Of a stretch of DNA of 7,711 bases, positions 1 through 6,042 are shown piece after piece. Source of the stretch: CAINVV01 sp031432175 (GTDB lineage Bacteria > Bacteroidota > Bacteroidia > Bacteroidales > Prolixibacteraceae); contig CAYHQN010000167.1 in the NCBI GenBank assembly GCA_964358545.1, positions 1-7,711 of the forward strand, read 5' to 3'. Position 1 is the stretch's first letter. Each line of letters starts with the position of its first letter. Position numbers and translations under genes: made by a program. Under the pieces are notes generated by a model. The model did no database searches. It saw nothing but the letters and a program-made list of their open reading frames with translations, and was not told the DNA's origin.

Positions 1-601
1 TAGTGTAATTTGGTGATTAAGATTGAGGGGTGTACGTGTCGCCTGTGCCAAAAAGACGGCTGCCATGGTGAGGTAGATCGAGGTGCCATCGAGGTTAAAT
101 GAATAACCAGTTGGAACTATCAACCCGACCACGGAGCGCGAACAGCCTATCTTTTCCAGCTTCTCCATCAATCCCGGTAGGGCGGCTTTCGGGGATGATG
201 TTCATGAAAAAATCGACTACTCCGTGGCTTTGGGCCGGCTTTACAAATTTCGCCACAGCCGACTGATCCAGGGTCAGGGGGTCGACATGCATCCCTGCCC
301 CAGGTTGGAAGAGGTTCACGATGATCAAGCCGATAATCAACGCTAATATGGAGACAACTTCAAAATACAAGATAGCTTTGATACCAACCCTGCCCACTTT
401 TTTGGTATCCTGCATCCCTGCGATCCTGGTTACGATGGTGACAAAGATGATGGGTGCGATCATCATTTTGACCAGCTTAATGAACCCATCTCCCAATGGT
501 TTCAGTGATTCGGCAAATGCAGGTTGGTAAACACCCAGGATGATACCCAGAATGATGGCGACGATTACCTGGAAGTAGAGGCCTTTGTATATTTTAACCA
601 C
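1..601 (-). pseudogene. dctA: DctA-type dicarboxylate/cation symporter, internally deleted and frameshifted, cut by window edge
   Basis: Inner-membrane DAACS-family symporter that would take up C4-dicarboxylates with cations. From a GTG start at 601, residues 1-137 read as a normal DctA N-terminus: KPLGDGFIKLVKMMIAPIIF at 34-53, LYFEVVSILALIIGL near 78-92, QPGAGM at 99-104 and ending FFMNIIP. The frame then leaves the family and stops at 95. In another minus frame, from about 189 down to base 1, the family resumes with ALPGLMEKLEKIGCSRSVVG, PTGYSFNLDGTS and LTMAAVFLAQAT, the conserved late core and ligand-binding region. By comparison with E. coli DctA about 140 residues between these blocks are absent, so this is a deletion rather than a point frameshift. 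The remaining C-terminus lies left of the window. It follows the sugar-porter remnant by 64 bp on the same strand. Either a true pseudogene or an assembly misjoin. Family call is sure; the broken state is as given in this sequence. Confidence 0.85.
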
Positions 602-665
602 AGATTATCAGTGCTTTAAAAATATTGTGAATATCCAAATCATTGTTACTTCGTTGTGATTTTAT

Positions 666-1429
666 CTAATGCAAAACCACGGTACTTTCCATGTCCTCCA
701 AGGCAATCCCTTTGGTTTCAGGCATCAATTTCCATACGTAGAGCAATTGTAATACCATCATAAAGGCAAAGAAACCGAAAATCCAGGCGCCTGGTACATT
801 TGATGCAAAGAACGGGAAAACCTGGGCAACCAAAGCGGCAAAAACCCAGTGAGTGAGGCAACCGAAGGAGGTTCCGCTGGCGCGCACTGAATTTGGAAAG
901 AGCTCGGAGAGGAAGACCCAGATACACCCAGCATCCAGCGCCAGTCGTTGGCACCTCCGACACCCTGCAGGAGGTGGTTCGAAAAGTAGGCAATGAGAAT
1001 GCCTGACACCACATTTAGCTGAAAAGAGAGAACCATGCGGCCGCGGTATTTTGGCGGGGCGATTTCAGAAATATAGACAGGTGCGACAACCGAAGAGGCT
1101 CCGATGCTAAGGCCACTCAAAAACCGGAAGAACATGAAGAGGTAAACGTTGGTCGACAAGGCAGCGCCAATGGAGGTGATAAAGAAGAGTACACCTATCC
1201 AGATCAAAGTTTTCTTCCGTCCAATCTTGTTGGCAGGGATATTCCCTAACGCTGCACCAAACGCAGTGCCGTACAAGGCCATGGCAATTGCGGTTCCATG
1301 GAGCCAGTCGCTCAGGCCCCACAATTTTTGAATCGCTTGCTCAGCGCCCGAGATCACGGCCACATCCAGACCAAAAAGAAATCCACCCAGTCCAACGGTA
1401 ATGGACCACAAGGCTAGTCGTTTGTTCAT
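666..1429 (-). pseudogene. Sugar-porter family MFS transporter, internally deleted and frameshifted
   Basis: Proton-coupled sugar uptake protein of the XylE/GlcP-like sugar-porter family in the inner membrane. The ATG at 1429 opens a normal N-terminal half: GGFLFGLDVAVISGA at 15-29, the loop motif NKIGRKKTL at 67-75, RFLSGLSIGAS at 102-112, YISEIAPPKYRGR at 119-131 and WRWMLGV at 163-169. After about base 923 the open frame (to 758) is no longer family-like. From about 926 to the stop at 666 a different frame gives the family C-terminus: WVFLSELFPNSVRASGTSFG, two hydrophobic segments, and the signature PETKG just before the end. The middle, roughly 190 residues by family length (helices after TM5 up to TM10), is absent. 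No Shine-Dalgarno is visible before the ATG. Substrate cannot be stated. As with the adjacent dctA remnant, a genuine deletion and a misjoin are both possible. Confidence 0.85.
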
Positions 1430-1457
1430 ACAGGTCTAATTAGCTCAGAAAACTTCT

Positions 1458-1488
1458 GAAAAGTATGAAAATATCTCTTTCCAGCCAA
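1458..1488 (-). promoter_or_regulatory. Possible weak Bacteroidota-type promoter for the sugar porter
   Basis: On the minus strand TTGG (1488-1485) is followed after 19 bases by TACTTTTC (1465-1458), one base off the TAnnTTTG -7 consensus of Bacteroidota with roughly the right spacing to a -33 box. It sits about 29 bases upstream of the ATG at 1429. Both boxes are imperfect, so this is a tentative call. The rest of 1430-1629 holds a GTATGAAA direct repeat (1463 and 1491) and the palindrome-like motif listed separately; no gene is supported. Confidence 0.25.
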
Positions 1489-1593
1489 CAGTATGAAATT
1501 TCTGACCGGGCAAATCTTTGCGGAAATAAACTTGATGGATTCCTCAGTTTTACCAGCCCAATACTGCCTACTTTGTCCTTTTAACTTTACTTG

Positions 1594-1615
1594 CCCTGAG
1601 AAGCTTGTCGAAGGG
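1594..1615. repeat. CCCTGAG...TCGAAGGG dispersed-type palindromic motif
   Basis: CCCTGAG at 1594-1600 and CTTGTCGAAGGG at 1604-1615 enclose three extra bases. The form CCCTGAG-CTTGTCGAAGGG is, from memory, a widespread short intergenic repeat in many environmental bacterial genomes. The outer four bases (CCCT/AGGG) pair and the centre holds the palindrome AAGCTT, so a small hairpin is possible but weak. It lies 15-36 bases past the permease stop at 1630, where it could mark the operon end, yet there is no T-run typical of an intrinsic terminator. Only one copy is in this window, so repeat status rests on outside knowledge. Confidence 0.5.
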
Positions 1616-1629
1616 TCCTTTATCCTTCT

Positions 1630-2859
1630 TCAGTGCATCTCGTCCCCAAACAGCTTCTCCGAGATAAAACGAACCGGATACCACGCCGCTAAAAATCCGA
1701 TCAGGGAGACAGAAATGACGACCAGGATCACGTCCGTTGCTATGATTTTCATCGGATAGGCGTCGATGATAAAGGAGGAGGCATTGCCAGAAAGCTTGAC
1801 CAGACCATAGGAGATTTGTGCCTGACAAATTGATAGTCCGGCTACGGTTCCGAGAATAGCGCCAATTAAGGAAATGAGCCACCCTTCGAAGAGGAAAATA
1901 TTCCGGATGGTACGCCTGTCGGCACCCATGCTTTGCAGGATGGCGATGTCCTCCTTTTTGTCGAGGAGCAGCATGGTGAGTGAGCCAACAATATTGAAAG
2001 AAGCAATTACCAGAATCAGGATAAGGATCAGATAGATGGCATATTTTTCGCTCAACATGGTTTTGTAGAGATAGTCGTGCTGCTGATAGCGGTTTTTTAT
2101 CTCGAAGCCGTTTCCAAGGAGCGAAGTTATTGCAGCTTTTGTCTCCTTCTCAGAGATGCCCTCTTTGAGCTTCAGTTCTATGGCATTCACCTTCTCAGGC
2201 TGTTCAAAGATCTCCCGGGCAAAACTAATGGGTACTATCACGTATTTGCTGTCGAGCTCCTGCTGGATAGAGAAGATTCCCGATGGGTAGATCAGTTTCT
2301 GGTTGAAATTCCCGGTAGGTAAAAGAGATGATTCTCTTCCCTTTTTAGGTACATAAACGCTGACCGGCTCCATTTGTTGGACTCCGACTCTTAAATTGCC
2401 AGCGATGACTTCACCAAAAACGGCATAGTTGTTGACGGCATCTTTTAATTTGAACTCGCCCTCAATGATCATCGAGTCGATGCCCGAAAACTCCAGATAA
2501 TCATCGCTGACTCCCTTGATGGTGGCAACAACCATCCGGTCGTTGTAACGCAACATGGCAATATTCTCTATGATCTCAGAGAAATAGGCCACTCCCGGCA
2601 TTTTGCGCAGTGCATCAAATTGTGGTCCGGTGGCAGAGAAGCTTTTGCCCTCTTTGACCGTGATCCTGAGTTCCGGATCGAAGGAGGAGAAAAGCGACTT
2701 GATCAGTGCATCAAACCCGTTGAAACCCGATAATCCTATGATCAGTCCCATGGTTCCAACTATCAGTCCAGTCACTGAAATAGCCGAGATCAGGTTGATC
2801 AGGTTGGTCTTCTTTCTGGAGAAGAGATAACGGCGGGCTATGTAAAACGAGAAGTTCAA
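1630..2859 (-). CDS. LolC/LolE-family ABC transporter permease (FtsX/MacB-like)
   Basis: Inner-membrane permease of the lipoprotein-releasing (Lol) type, expected to work with a LolD-like ATPase to extract lipoproteins for the outer membrane. The 409 residues have the family layout: N-terminal IARRYLFSRKKTNLINLISA (8-27) running into TM1 (about 23-47), a MacB-like periplasmic domain (about 48-268), then TM2 (272-298), TM3 (322-346) and TM4 (372-396). The cytoplasmic loop KKEDIAILQSMGADRRTIRN (301-320), followed by the FLFEGW turn, is the LolC/E hallmark that contacts the ATPase. Length is normal. The start is TTG at 2859-2857: it gives the conserved N-terminus, whereas the next Met is residue 37, inside TM1. 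The TTG overlaps the TGA stop of the methyltransferase, so translation is probably coupled. No ATPase gene is adjacent; Bacteroidota often have such a lone permease beside rbfA. Whether it acts like LolC, LolE or a fused LolF cannot be settled here. Confidence 0.9.
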   Translation of the reverse strand: MNFSFYIARRYLFSRKKTNLINLISAISVTGLIVGTMGLIIGLSGFNGFDALIKSLFSSFDPELRITVKEGKSFSATGPQFDALRKMPGVAYFSEIIENIAMLRYNDRMVVATIKGVSDDYLEFSGIDSMIIEGEFKLKDAVNNYAVFGEVIAGNLRVGVQQMEPVSVYVPKKGRESSLLPTGNFNQKLIYPSGIFSIQQELDSKYVIVPISFAREIFEQPEKVNAIELKLKEGISEKETKAAITSLLGNGFEIKNRYQQHDYLYKTMLSEKYAIYLILILILVIASFNIVGSLTMLLLDKKEDIAILQSMGADRRTIRNIFLFEGWLISLIGAILGTVAGLSICQAQISYGLVKLSGNASSFIIDAYPMKIIATDVILVVISVSLIGFLAAWYPVRFISEKLFGDEMH

Positions 2860-3680
2860 TATTTATATGCCTTTACCAGCAATCCGGTTCCCGACTTGTT
2901 GGTTTGATTTGCGTCAATATAATTCAGTATCGCACAGAAAGGGAAAACAACCAGGTAATAAAAAGGAAGCAGCAGGTAGAAGATTTTTGAAAATCCCAGC
3001 AGAAGGATGGGATATTTCATCGACAACTTCCAGGCTACTGACCCGTATTTGCCATAGGTGTAAGAGGTTTCGACCCCCGAGAACCCAGCTTTCAGTAACT
3101 TATTGCGGATATCACCCATGTTGTACCCATCCCTGACATGCTCATCGATAAAACCATGCATACCCTCCTCATCGTGGTGATCCGTATCGGAACCTCCCTG
3201 GTCGGAAGGGGACGAAATCAGCAATATACCACCGGGCTGCAGTGATTCACTGAAATTTTGGAAGACCAGTTCATCTTCGAGAATATGCTCCATCACATCG
3301 ACAGAAAGGATCAGGTTGTATTTGCCGGGAGCTTTGTATTGGGTCAGGTCGGCCACCTCAAACGAGACCTGGCTCCCTTTTCCGATTTGTTGAAAGAATT
3401 GGTTGCAATCGTCGATCTGTTCCTGTTTGACATCGACCCCCAGAATTTTTGCGGAAGGGAATAATCGCGAAATGCCATAACAATACTGGCCAAATCCGGA
3501 TCCTGCATCCAGAACGCTCTTTACAGAAACAGCGCTGTTCCGTTGCAATGATTTTAGCGCCTTGTTCACATGCCAGGCCCTGAGCAGCAACAGATCCAAC
3601 AGTCGATAGAACAGTTTCCGCAACAATGGAGAGCTGTTGAAGAGGTTTCCCAGTTGGCGTTTGATCGGATCGTAATGCAT
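2856..3680 (-). CDS. Class I SAM-dependent methyltransferase with hydrophobic C-terminal tail
   Basis: A Rossmann-fold methyltransferase of unknown substrate, 274 residues. Motif I is VLDAGSGFGQY (56-66), which binds S-adenosylmethionine; the acidic ribose contact is in GVDVKQ (81-86, D83); D111 in the VADL stretch fits the adenine-contact position; SVDVMEHI (126-133) and LQPGGILLISSP (147-158) complete the core. Unusually, residues about 223-253 form one long hydrophobic stretch rich in L, F and Y, probably a membrane anchor or re-entrant helix, and a basic/hydrophobic helix occupies 11-36. This suggests action at the inner membrane, for example on a lipid, quinone or lipid-linked glycan, which is inference only. 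It begins 9 bases after the rbfA stop and ends in a 4-base overlap with the permease start, so it is the middle gene of one operon. No Shine-Dalgarno is seen. Methyltransferase fold is certain; role is not. Confidence 0.88.
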   Translation of the reverse strand: MHYDPIKRQLGNLFNSSPLLRKLFYRLLDLLLLRAWHVNKALKSLQRNSAVSVKSVLDAGSGFGQYCYGISRLFPSAKILGVDVKQEQIDDCNQFFQQIGKGSQVSFEVADLTQYKAPGKYNLILSVDVMEHILEDELVFQNFSESLQPGGILLISSPSDQGGSDTDHHDEEGMHGFIDEHVRDGYNMGDIRNKLLKAGFSGVETSYTYGKYGSVAWKLSMKYPILLLGFSKIFYLLLPFYYLVVFPFCAILNYIDANQTNKSGTGLLVKAYKY

Positions 3681-3689
3681 GGGCGCGCT

Positions 3690-4031
3690 TTACTTCAACA
3701 GGTTATCAATCTTTTCGATATAGTCCAGACTGTCGTCCACAAAAAACTCCAGTTCCGGAACATGACGCAGTTGAAAGCGAACGGCATGACCCAGTTCGCC
3801 GCGAAAATGTCCTTTGTGCAGCTTAATATCAGCCATCACTTCGGCAGCGCCTTCAGAAGGAAAGATGCTGAGGTAGCATCTGGCCAGTGACATATCTTTG
3901 GTTACACGGACGGCTGTGACGGAAACCATTTTCCCTTTGGCCAGTGTGAGCGCTTCCCGCCGGAAGAATTCACTCAGCTCTTTTTGGATAAGCCGGCCGA
4001 TCTTGTTCTGTCGCGTTGAAAATTGTTCCAT
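3690..4031 (-). CDS. rbfA: Ribosome-binding factor A
   Basis: RbfA is a small KH-like protein that binds the free 30S subunit late in maturation, near the 5' end of 16S rRNA, and is needed for cold growth in E. coli. The 113 residues match family length. Visible family features are the N-terminal RQNKIGRLIQKELSEFF (7-23), the strand region MVSVTAVRVTKDMSLARCYL (35-54) with the conserved Val-Thr-x-Asp pattern and Ala50, and the C-terminal LRHVPELEFFVDDSLDYIEKI (88-108) with the near-universal PEL-F-DDS motif. The ATG at 4031 gives the expected N-terminus. It is the first gene of an operon continuing into the methyltransferase and the LolC/E-like permease. A plausible -7 box lies 23-30 bases upstream. 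The protein appears complete and unremarkable. Confidence 0.96.
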   Translation of the reverse strand: MEQFSTRQNKIGRLIQKELSEFFRREALTLAKGKMVSVTAVRVTKDMSLARCYLSIFPSEGAAEVMADIKLHKGHFRGELGHAVRFQLRHVPELEFFVDDSLDYIEKIDNLLK

Positions 4032-4053
4032 GATGATCCACTTAAATTTTAGA

Positions 4054-4061
4054 CAAAAATA
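4054..4061 (-). promoter_or_regulatory. Candidate -7 box of the rbfA operon
   Basis: On the minus strand TATTTTTG fits the Bacteroidota TAnnTTTG -7 consensus exactly. Transcription would begin near 4047, giving a leader of about 15 bases before the ATG at 4031. A TTTG -33 box at the usual 19-21 base spacing is not evident; the TTTTG at 4068-4064 is too close. AT-rich sequence produces such matches easily. Confidence 0.4.
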
Positions 4062-4145
4062 GGCAAAATCGGCGGGTTCTTCATTTTTTTCTATTTTGGA
4101 CCAGTTAAAAAAGATTAACCGGCCATTTTAGAAAAAATAAAATTC

Positions 4146-4153
4146 TACTTTTG
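4146..4153 (+). promoter_or_regulatory. Candidate -7 box of the hexokinase gene
   Basis: TACTTTTG matches TAnnTTTG exactly on the plus strand. The nearest -33-like tract is TTTTAG at 4126-4131, which is imperfect and slightly close. The implied leader to the ATG at 4260 is about 100 bases, including the ten undefined bases, so its true length is uncertain. The interval 4032-4259 otherwise holds AT-rich divergent promoter sequence and no gene that I can support. Confidence 0.35.
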
Positions 4154-4247
4154 GTACAAATCAGAATGATCAGGGAAGCAACCGTAAATCAGCAAACTAT
4201 GTTTTCCCTGGTTCCTGTTCTGTAATTGAAAACCAAACAAAATTTTT

Positions 4248-4257
4248 NNNNNNNNNN
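4248..4257. other. Assembly gap (ten Ns)
   Basis: Ten undetermined bases lie two bases before the hexokinase ATG. Exactly ten Ns is a common placeholder, so the real gap may differ in size. Promoter spacing, any ribosome binding site and even linkage of the two halves of the window depend on how this gap was bridged. Confidence 0.97.
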
Positions 4258-4259
4258 CG

Positions 4260-5468
4260 ATGAAGGAAAATATTTTCAAATTGTCGACAGATCAGCTGAA
4301 GGAGATTGCACAGGATCTTCAGCAAAAGGTGGAAAACGGATTGAACAACCACAATACTGAGATTCAATGCATTCCAACCTACATCAAGCCAAAAACATTA
4401 GGTGTGGAAGGTCAGGCAACTGTACTGGATTTAGGTGGTACCAACTACAGGGCTTCTGTTGTCAGTTTCAAAGATGGCGAAACAGATATTTACCCGCCTG
4501 ATGGCTGGAGCAAAGATCTGAGCGTCATGAAAACCAAAGGTTATACTGCGAAAGATCTGTTTGCCGAGCAGGCCTCCTTTCTCAAAGACCTTAAAATGCC
4601 GGAGAGATCGCCCATCGGTTATTGTTTCTCATACCCTGCAGAGTGTCTGCCGGACGGCGATGCAAAACTTCTTCGCTGGACCAAAGGGGTTGACATTCCG
4701 GAGATGATCGATCAGCCGATAGGCAAACCGCTGAAAGAGTTTCTGAATACTCAGAGCGAAGTTGAATTTACTGCTGTAAAAGTGATCAACGATACAGTAG
4801 CCAGTCTTTTTGCGGGATTGTCTGACAGCTCTTATGATGCTTACATTGGCCTGATCGTTGGAACAGGTACCAACATGGCAACTTTTATCCATTCCGATAA
4901 TATTGGCAAACTCGATGTAGAGTTGAACTGGCAGGGACTGACCCCCATCAACCTTGAATCAGGTAACTATCGTCCATTGCACCTGACAGCCATCGACGAC
5001 CAGGTTGACATTGCTTCAGGTACGCAAAATGCACAGCGATTTGAGAAGGCGGTATCCGGAATGTACCTCGGCAAAATTTTCACCACACTCTTCCCGCTGG
5101 ATGGTTTCGATGAGAAATTTGATGCCAAATCCCTCACCGATCTTATCAACAAACCGGAAAAGAACAAAAAGGAACATGTTCGCGCTGCCCGTCGCATCTA
5201 CAAACGCTCTACCAAATTGGTAGCTGCTTCCCTGGCCGGACTGGTTGCCGTGATGGTTTCGCACAATCCTGAGATTAAAAAAGTTTGCCTGACGGCGGAA
5301 GGTAGTCTGTTCTGGAGCAAGGTTAAGGGCTGTAAAGCATACAACAAGCAGGTATCTAAATATCTCAAAAGAGTTCTGGAAGAACTCGGTCACGAGGATG
5401 TCAAGGTAAAAGTCAATGAGATCCACAATGCCAATTTGATTGGATCGGCGGTAGCGGCTTTATCTTAA
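4260..5468 (+). CDS. hexA: Eukaryote-type hexokinase (HexA-like)
   Basis: Cytosolic ATP-dependent kinase that phosphorylates glucose and related hexoses at C6 for glycolysis. The 402 residues carry the two-domain hexokinase fold: phosphate-1 loop VLDLGGTNYRASV (55-67), sugar-binding segment GYCFSYPAE (120-128), the LRWTKG turn (138-143), INDTVASL (176-183) with catalytic base D178, and IVGTGTN (199-205). The large domain shows INLESGNY (230-237), where E233 sits at the usual sugar-contact Glu, QRFEKAVSGMYLGKI (259-273) and the adenosine loop LTAEGSLFW (344-352). These belong to the Hexokinase_1/2 family, not ROK glucokinase or Glk. Bacteroides fragilis HexA is the characterised bacterial precedent (broad hexose specificity). 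The ATG sits two bases after the N gap and gives the expected N-terminus, but an upstream extension cannot be excluded. It appears monocistronic: a repeat element starts 5 bases after the stop. Confidence 0.94.
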   Translation: MKENIFKLSTDQLKEIAQDLQQKVENGLNNHNTEIQCIPTYIKPKTLGVEGQATVLDLGGTNYRASVVSFKDGETDIYPPDGWSKDLSVMKTKGYTAKDLFAEQASFLKDLKMPERSPIGYCFSYPAECLPDGDAKLLRWTKGVDIPEMIDQPIGKPLKEFLNTQSEVEFTAVKVINDTVASLFAGLSDSSYDAYIGLIVGTGTNMATFIHSDNIGKLDVELNWQGLTPINLESGNYRPLHLTAIDDQVDIASGTQNAQRFEKAVSGMYLGKIFTTLFPLDGFDEKFDAKSLTDLINKPEKNKKEHVRAARRIYKRSTKLVAASLAGLVAVMVSHNPEIKKVCLTAEGSLFWSKVKGCKAYNKQVSKYLKRVLEELGHEDVKVKVNEIHNANLIGSAVAALS

Positions 5469-5473
5469 AAAGA

Positions 5474-5591
5474 AAGTGACTAAAGTGACTAGAGTGACTA
5501 AAGTGAGCTAGAGTACTTGGAGCCTCAGTACTTCAATGTTGTTTCAAGTTAACTTTAGTCACTCTAGTCATTTTAGTCACTTTAGTCACTT
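5474..5591. repeat. Inverted repeat made of 9-bp AAGTGACTA units
   Basis: The left arm has AAGTGACTA at 5474-5482 and 5483-5491, GAGTGACTA at 5492-5500, AAGTGAGCTA at 5501-5510 and GAGTACTT at 5511-5518. The right arm has the reverse complement: TAGTCACTC (5556), TAGTCATTT (5565), TAGTCACTT (5574) and TAGTCACTT (5583-5591). The outer 18 bases of each arm are perfectly complementary and the remaining units nearly so, making a stem of about 36 bp. The spacer contains AGTACT twice (5512, 5527), which can form a second hairpin. It occupies nearly all of the interval between the hexokinase stop (5468) and the next ATG (5595). In RNA it could act as a bidirectional terminator-like or 3'-stabilising structure, by inference. 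No target-site duplication or coding sequence is present. Confidence 0.95.
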
Positions 5592-5594
5592 TTC

Positions 5595-6038
5595 ATGGTC
5601 GAATTTCTCCAACATTACGGGCTCACAGGCCTCTTTTTCGCGGGTTTCCTTTCGGGATCTATCCTGCCTTTTAACTCGGAGGCTGTCATGTCTGTACTAA
5701 TACTGGCAGGGGTAAACATCACTTCTTGTATCGTAGTTGCTACAGCCGGGAATACTCTGGGCGGGATCTCCATCTTCTACCTTGGCTACCTCGGAAACAT
5801 GGATTGGATCGAGAAATATGGTAAGGTAAAAATGGAGAAGATTCATGCCATTAACCCCAAGCTGCAAAAATACGGACCCTTGTCGGCCCTTCTTTCATTT
5901 GTCCCGATCATTGGAGATGTTCTTATTCTGGGTCTCGGTTTTTTTCGCATCTCTCCCAAACTCACCATGCTTTATATGTTTATCGGGAAAGCCATTCGCT
6001 ATTGGCTGTTAGCTGAAACTTTAAGGCTGATAATATAA
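5595..6038 (+). CDS. Small YqaA/DedA-family (VTT-domain) inner-membrane protein
   Basis: A 147-residue polytopic membrane protein of the YqaA branch of the DedA/SNARE-associated superfamily; members of the wider family move lipids across the membrane or support membrane homeostasis, but YqaA itself has no firm function. Visible features are a hydrophobic N-terminus (about 9-40) with GSILPFNSEAV (21-31), a glycine-rich helix ATAGNTLGGISIFYLGYLG (49-67), a short basic cytoplasmic segment (72-93, WIEKYGKVKMEKI), and the conserved LSFVPIIGDVLILGLGFFR (100-118), the counterpart of the DedA proline/glycine re-entrant motif, followed by a last helix (about 122-142). The ATG at 5595 begins three bases after the repeat stem and has no Shine-Dalgarno. 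The gene is bracketed by two unrelated inverted repeats, so it is probably not in a simple operon with either neighbour. Family call good; function open. Confidence 0.85.
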   Translation: MVEFLQHYGLTGLFFAGFLSGSILPFNSEAVMSVLILAGVNITSCIVVATAGNTLGGISIFYLGYLGNMDWIEKYGKVKMEKIHAINPKLQKYGPLSALLSFVPIIGDVLILGLGFFRISPKLTMLYMFIGKAIRYWLLAETLRLII

Positions 6039-6042
6039 ATTT

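Noticed and set aside
95..190. Programmed frameshifting as an explanation for the broken dctA (and the sugar porter)
   Set aside because: A frameshift would keep all residues; here large conserved blocks are missing on either side of the joint, so it is a deletion or misjoin.
718..1014. Minus-strand open frame of 98 codons overlapping the sugar-porter remnant
   Set aside because: It crosses the deletion joint in the third frame and has no family-like sequence; the real family reading is in the two other frames.
1493..1759. Plus-strand open frame of 88 codons in the gap after the permease
   Set aside because: It runs antisense into the well-supported permease gene, has no recognisable domain, and its composition looks like a shadow of the opposite strand.
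4032..4259. Riboswitch or small RNA in the long hexA leader
   Set aside because: No conserved aptamer-like pairing was seen and part of the sequence is Ns, so nothing can be supported.
5016..5426. Minus-strand open frame of 136 codons inside the hexokinase gene
   Set aside because: The hexokinase on the plus strand has all catalytic motifs; the antisense frame shows no family features.
5474..5591. CRISPR array
   Set aside because: Units are 9 bp, contiguous without spacers and arranged in inverted arms; there are no cas genes.
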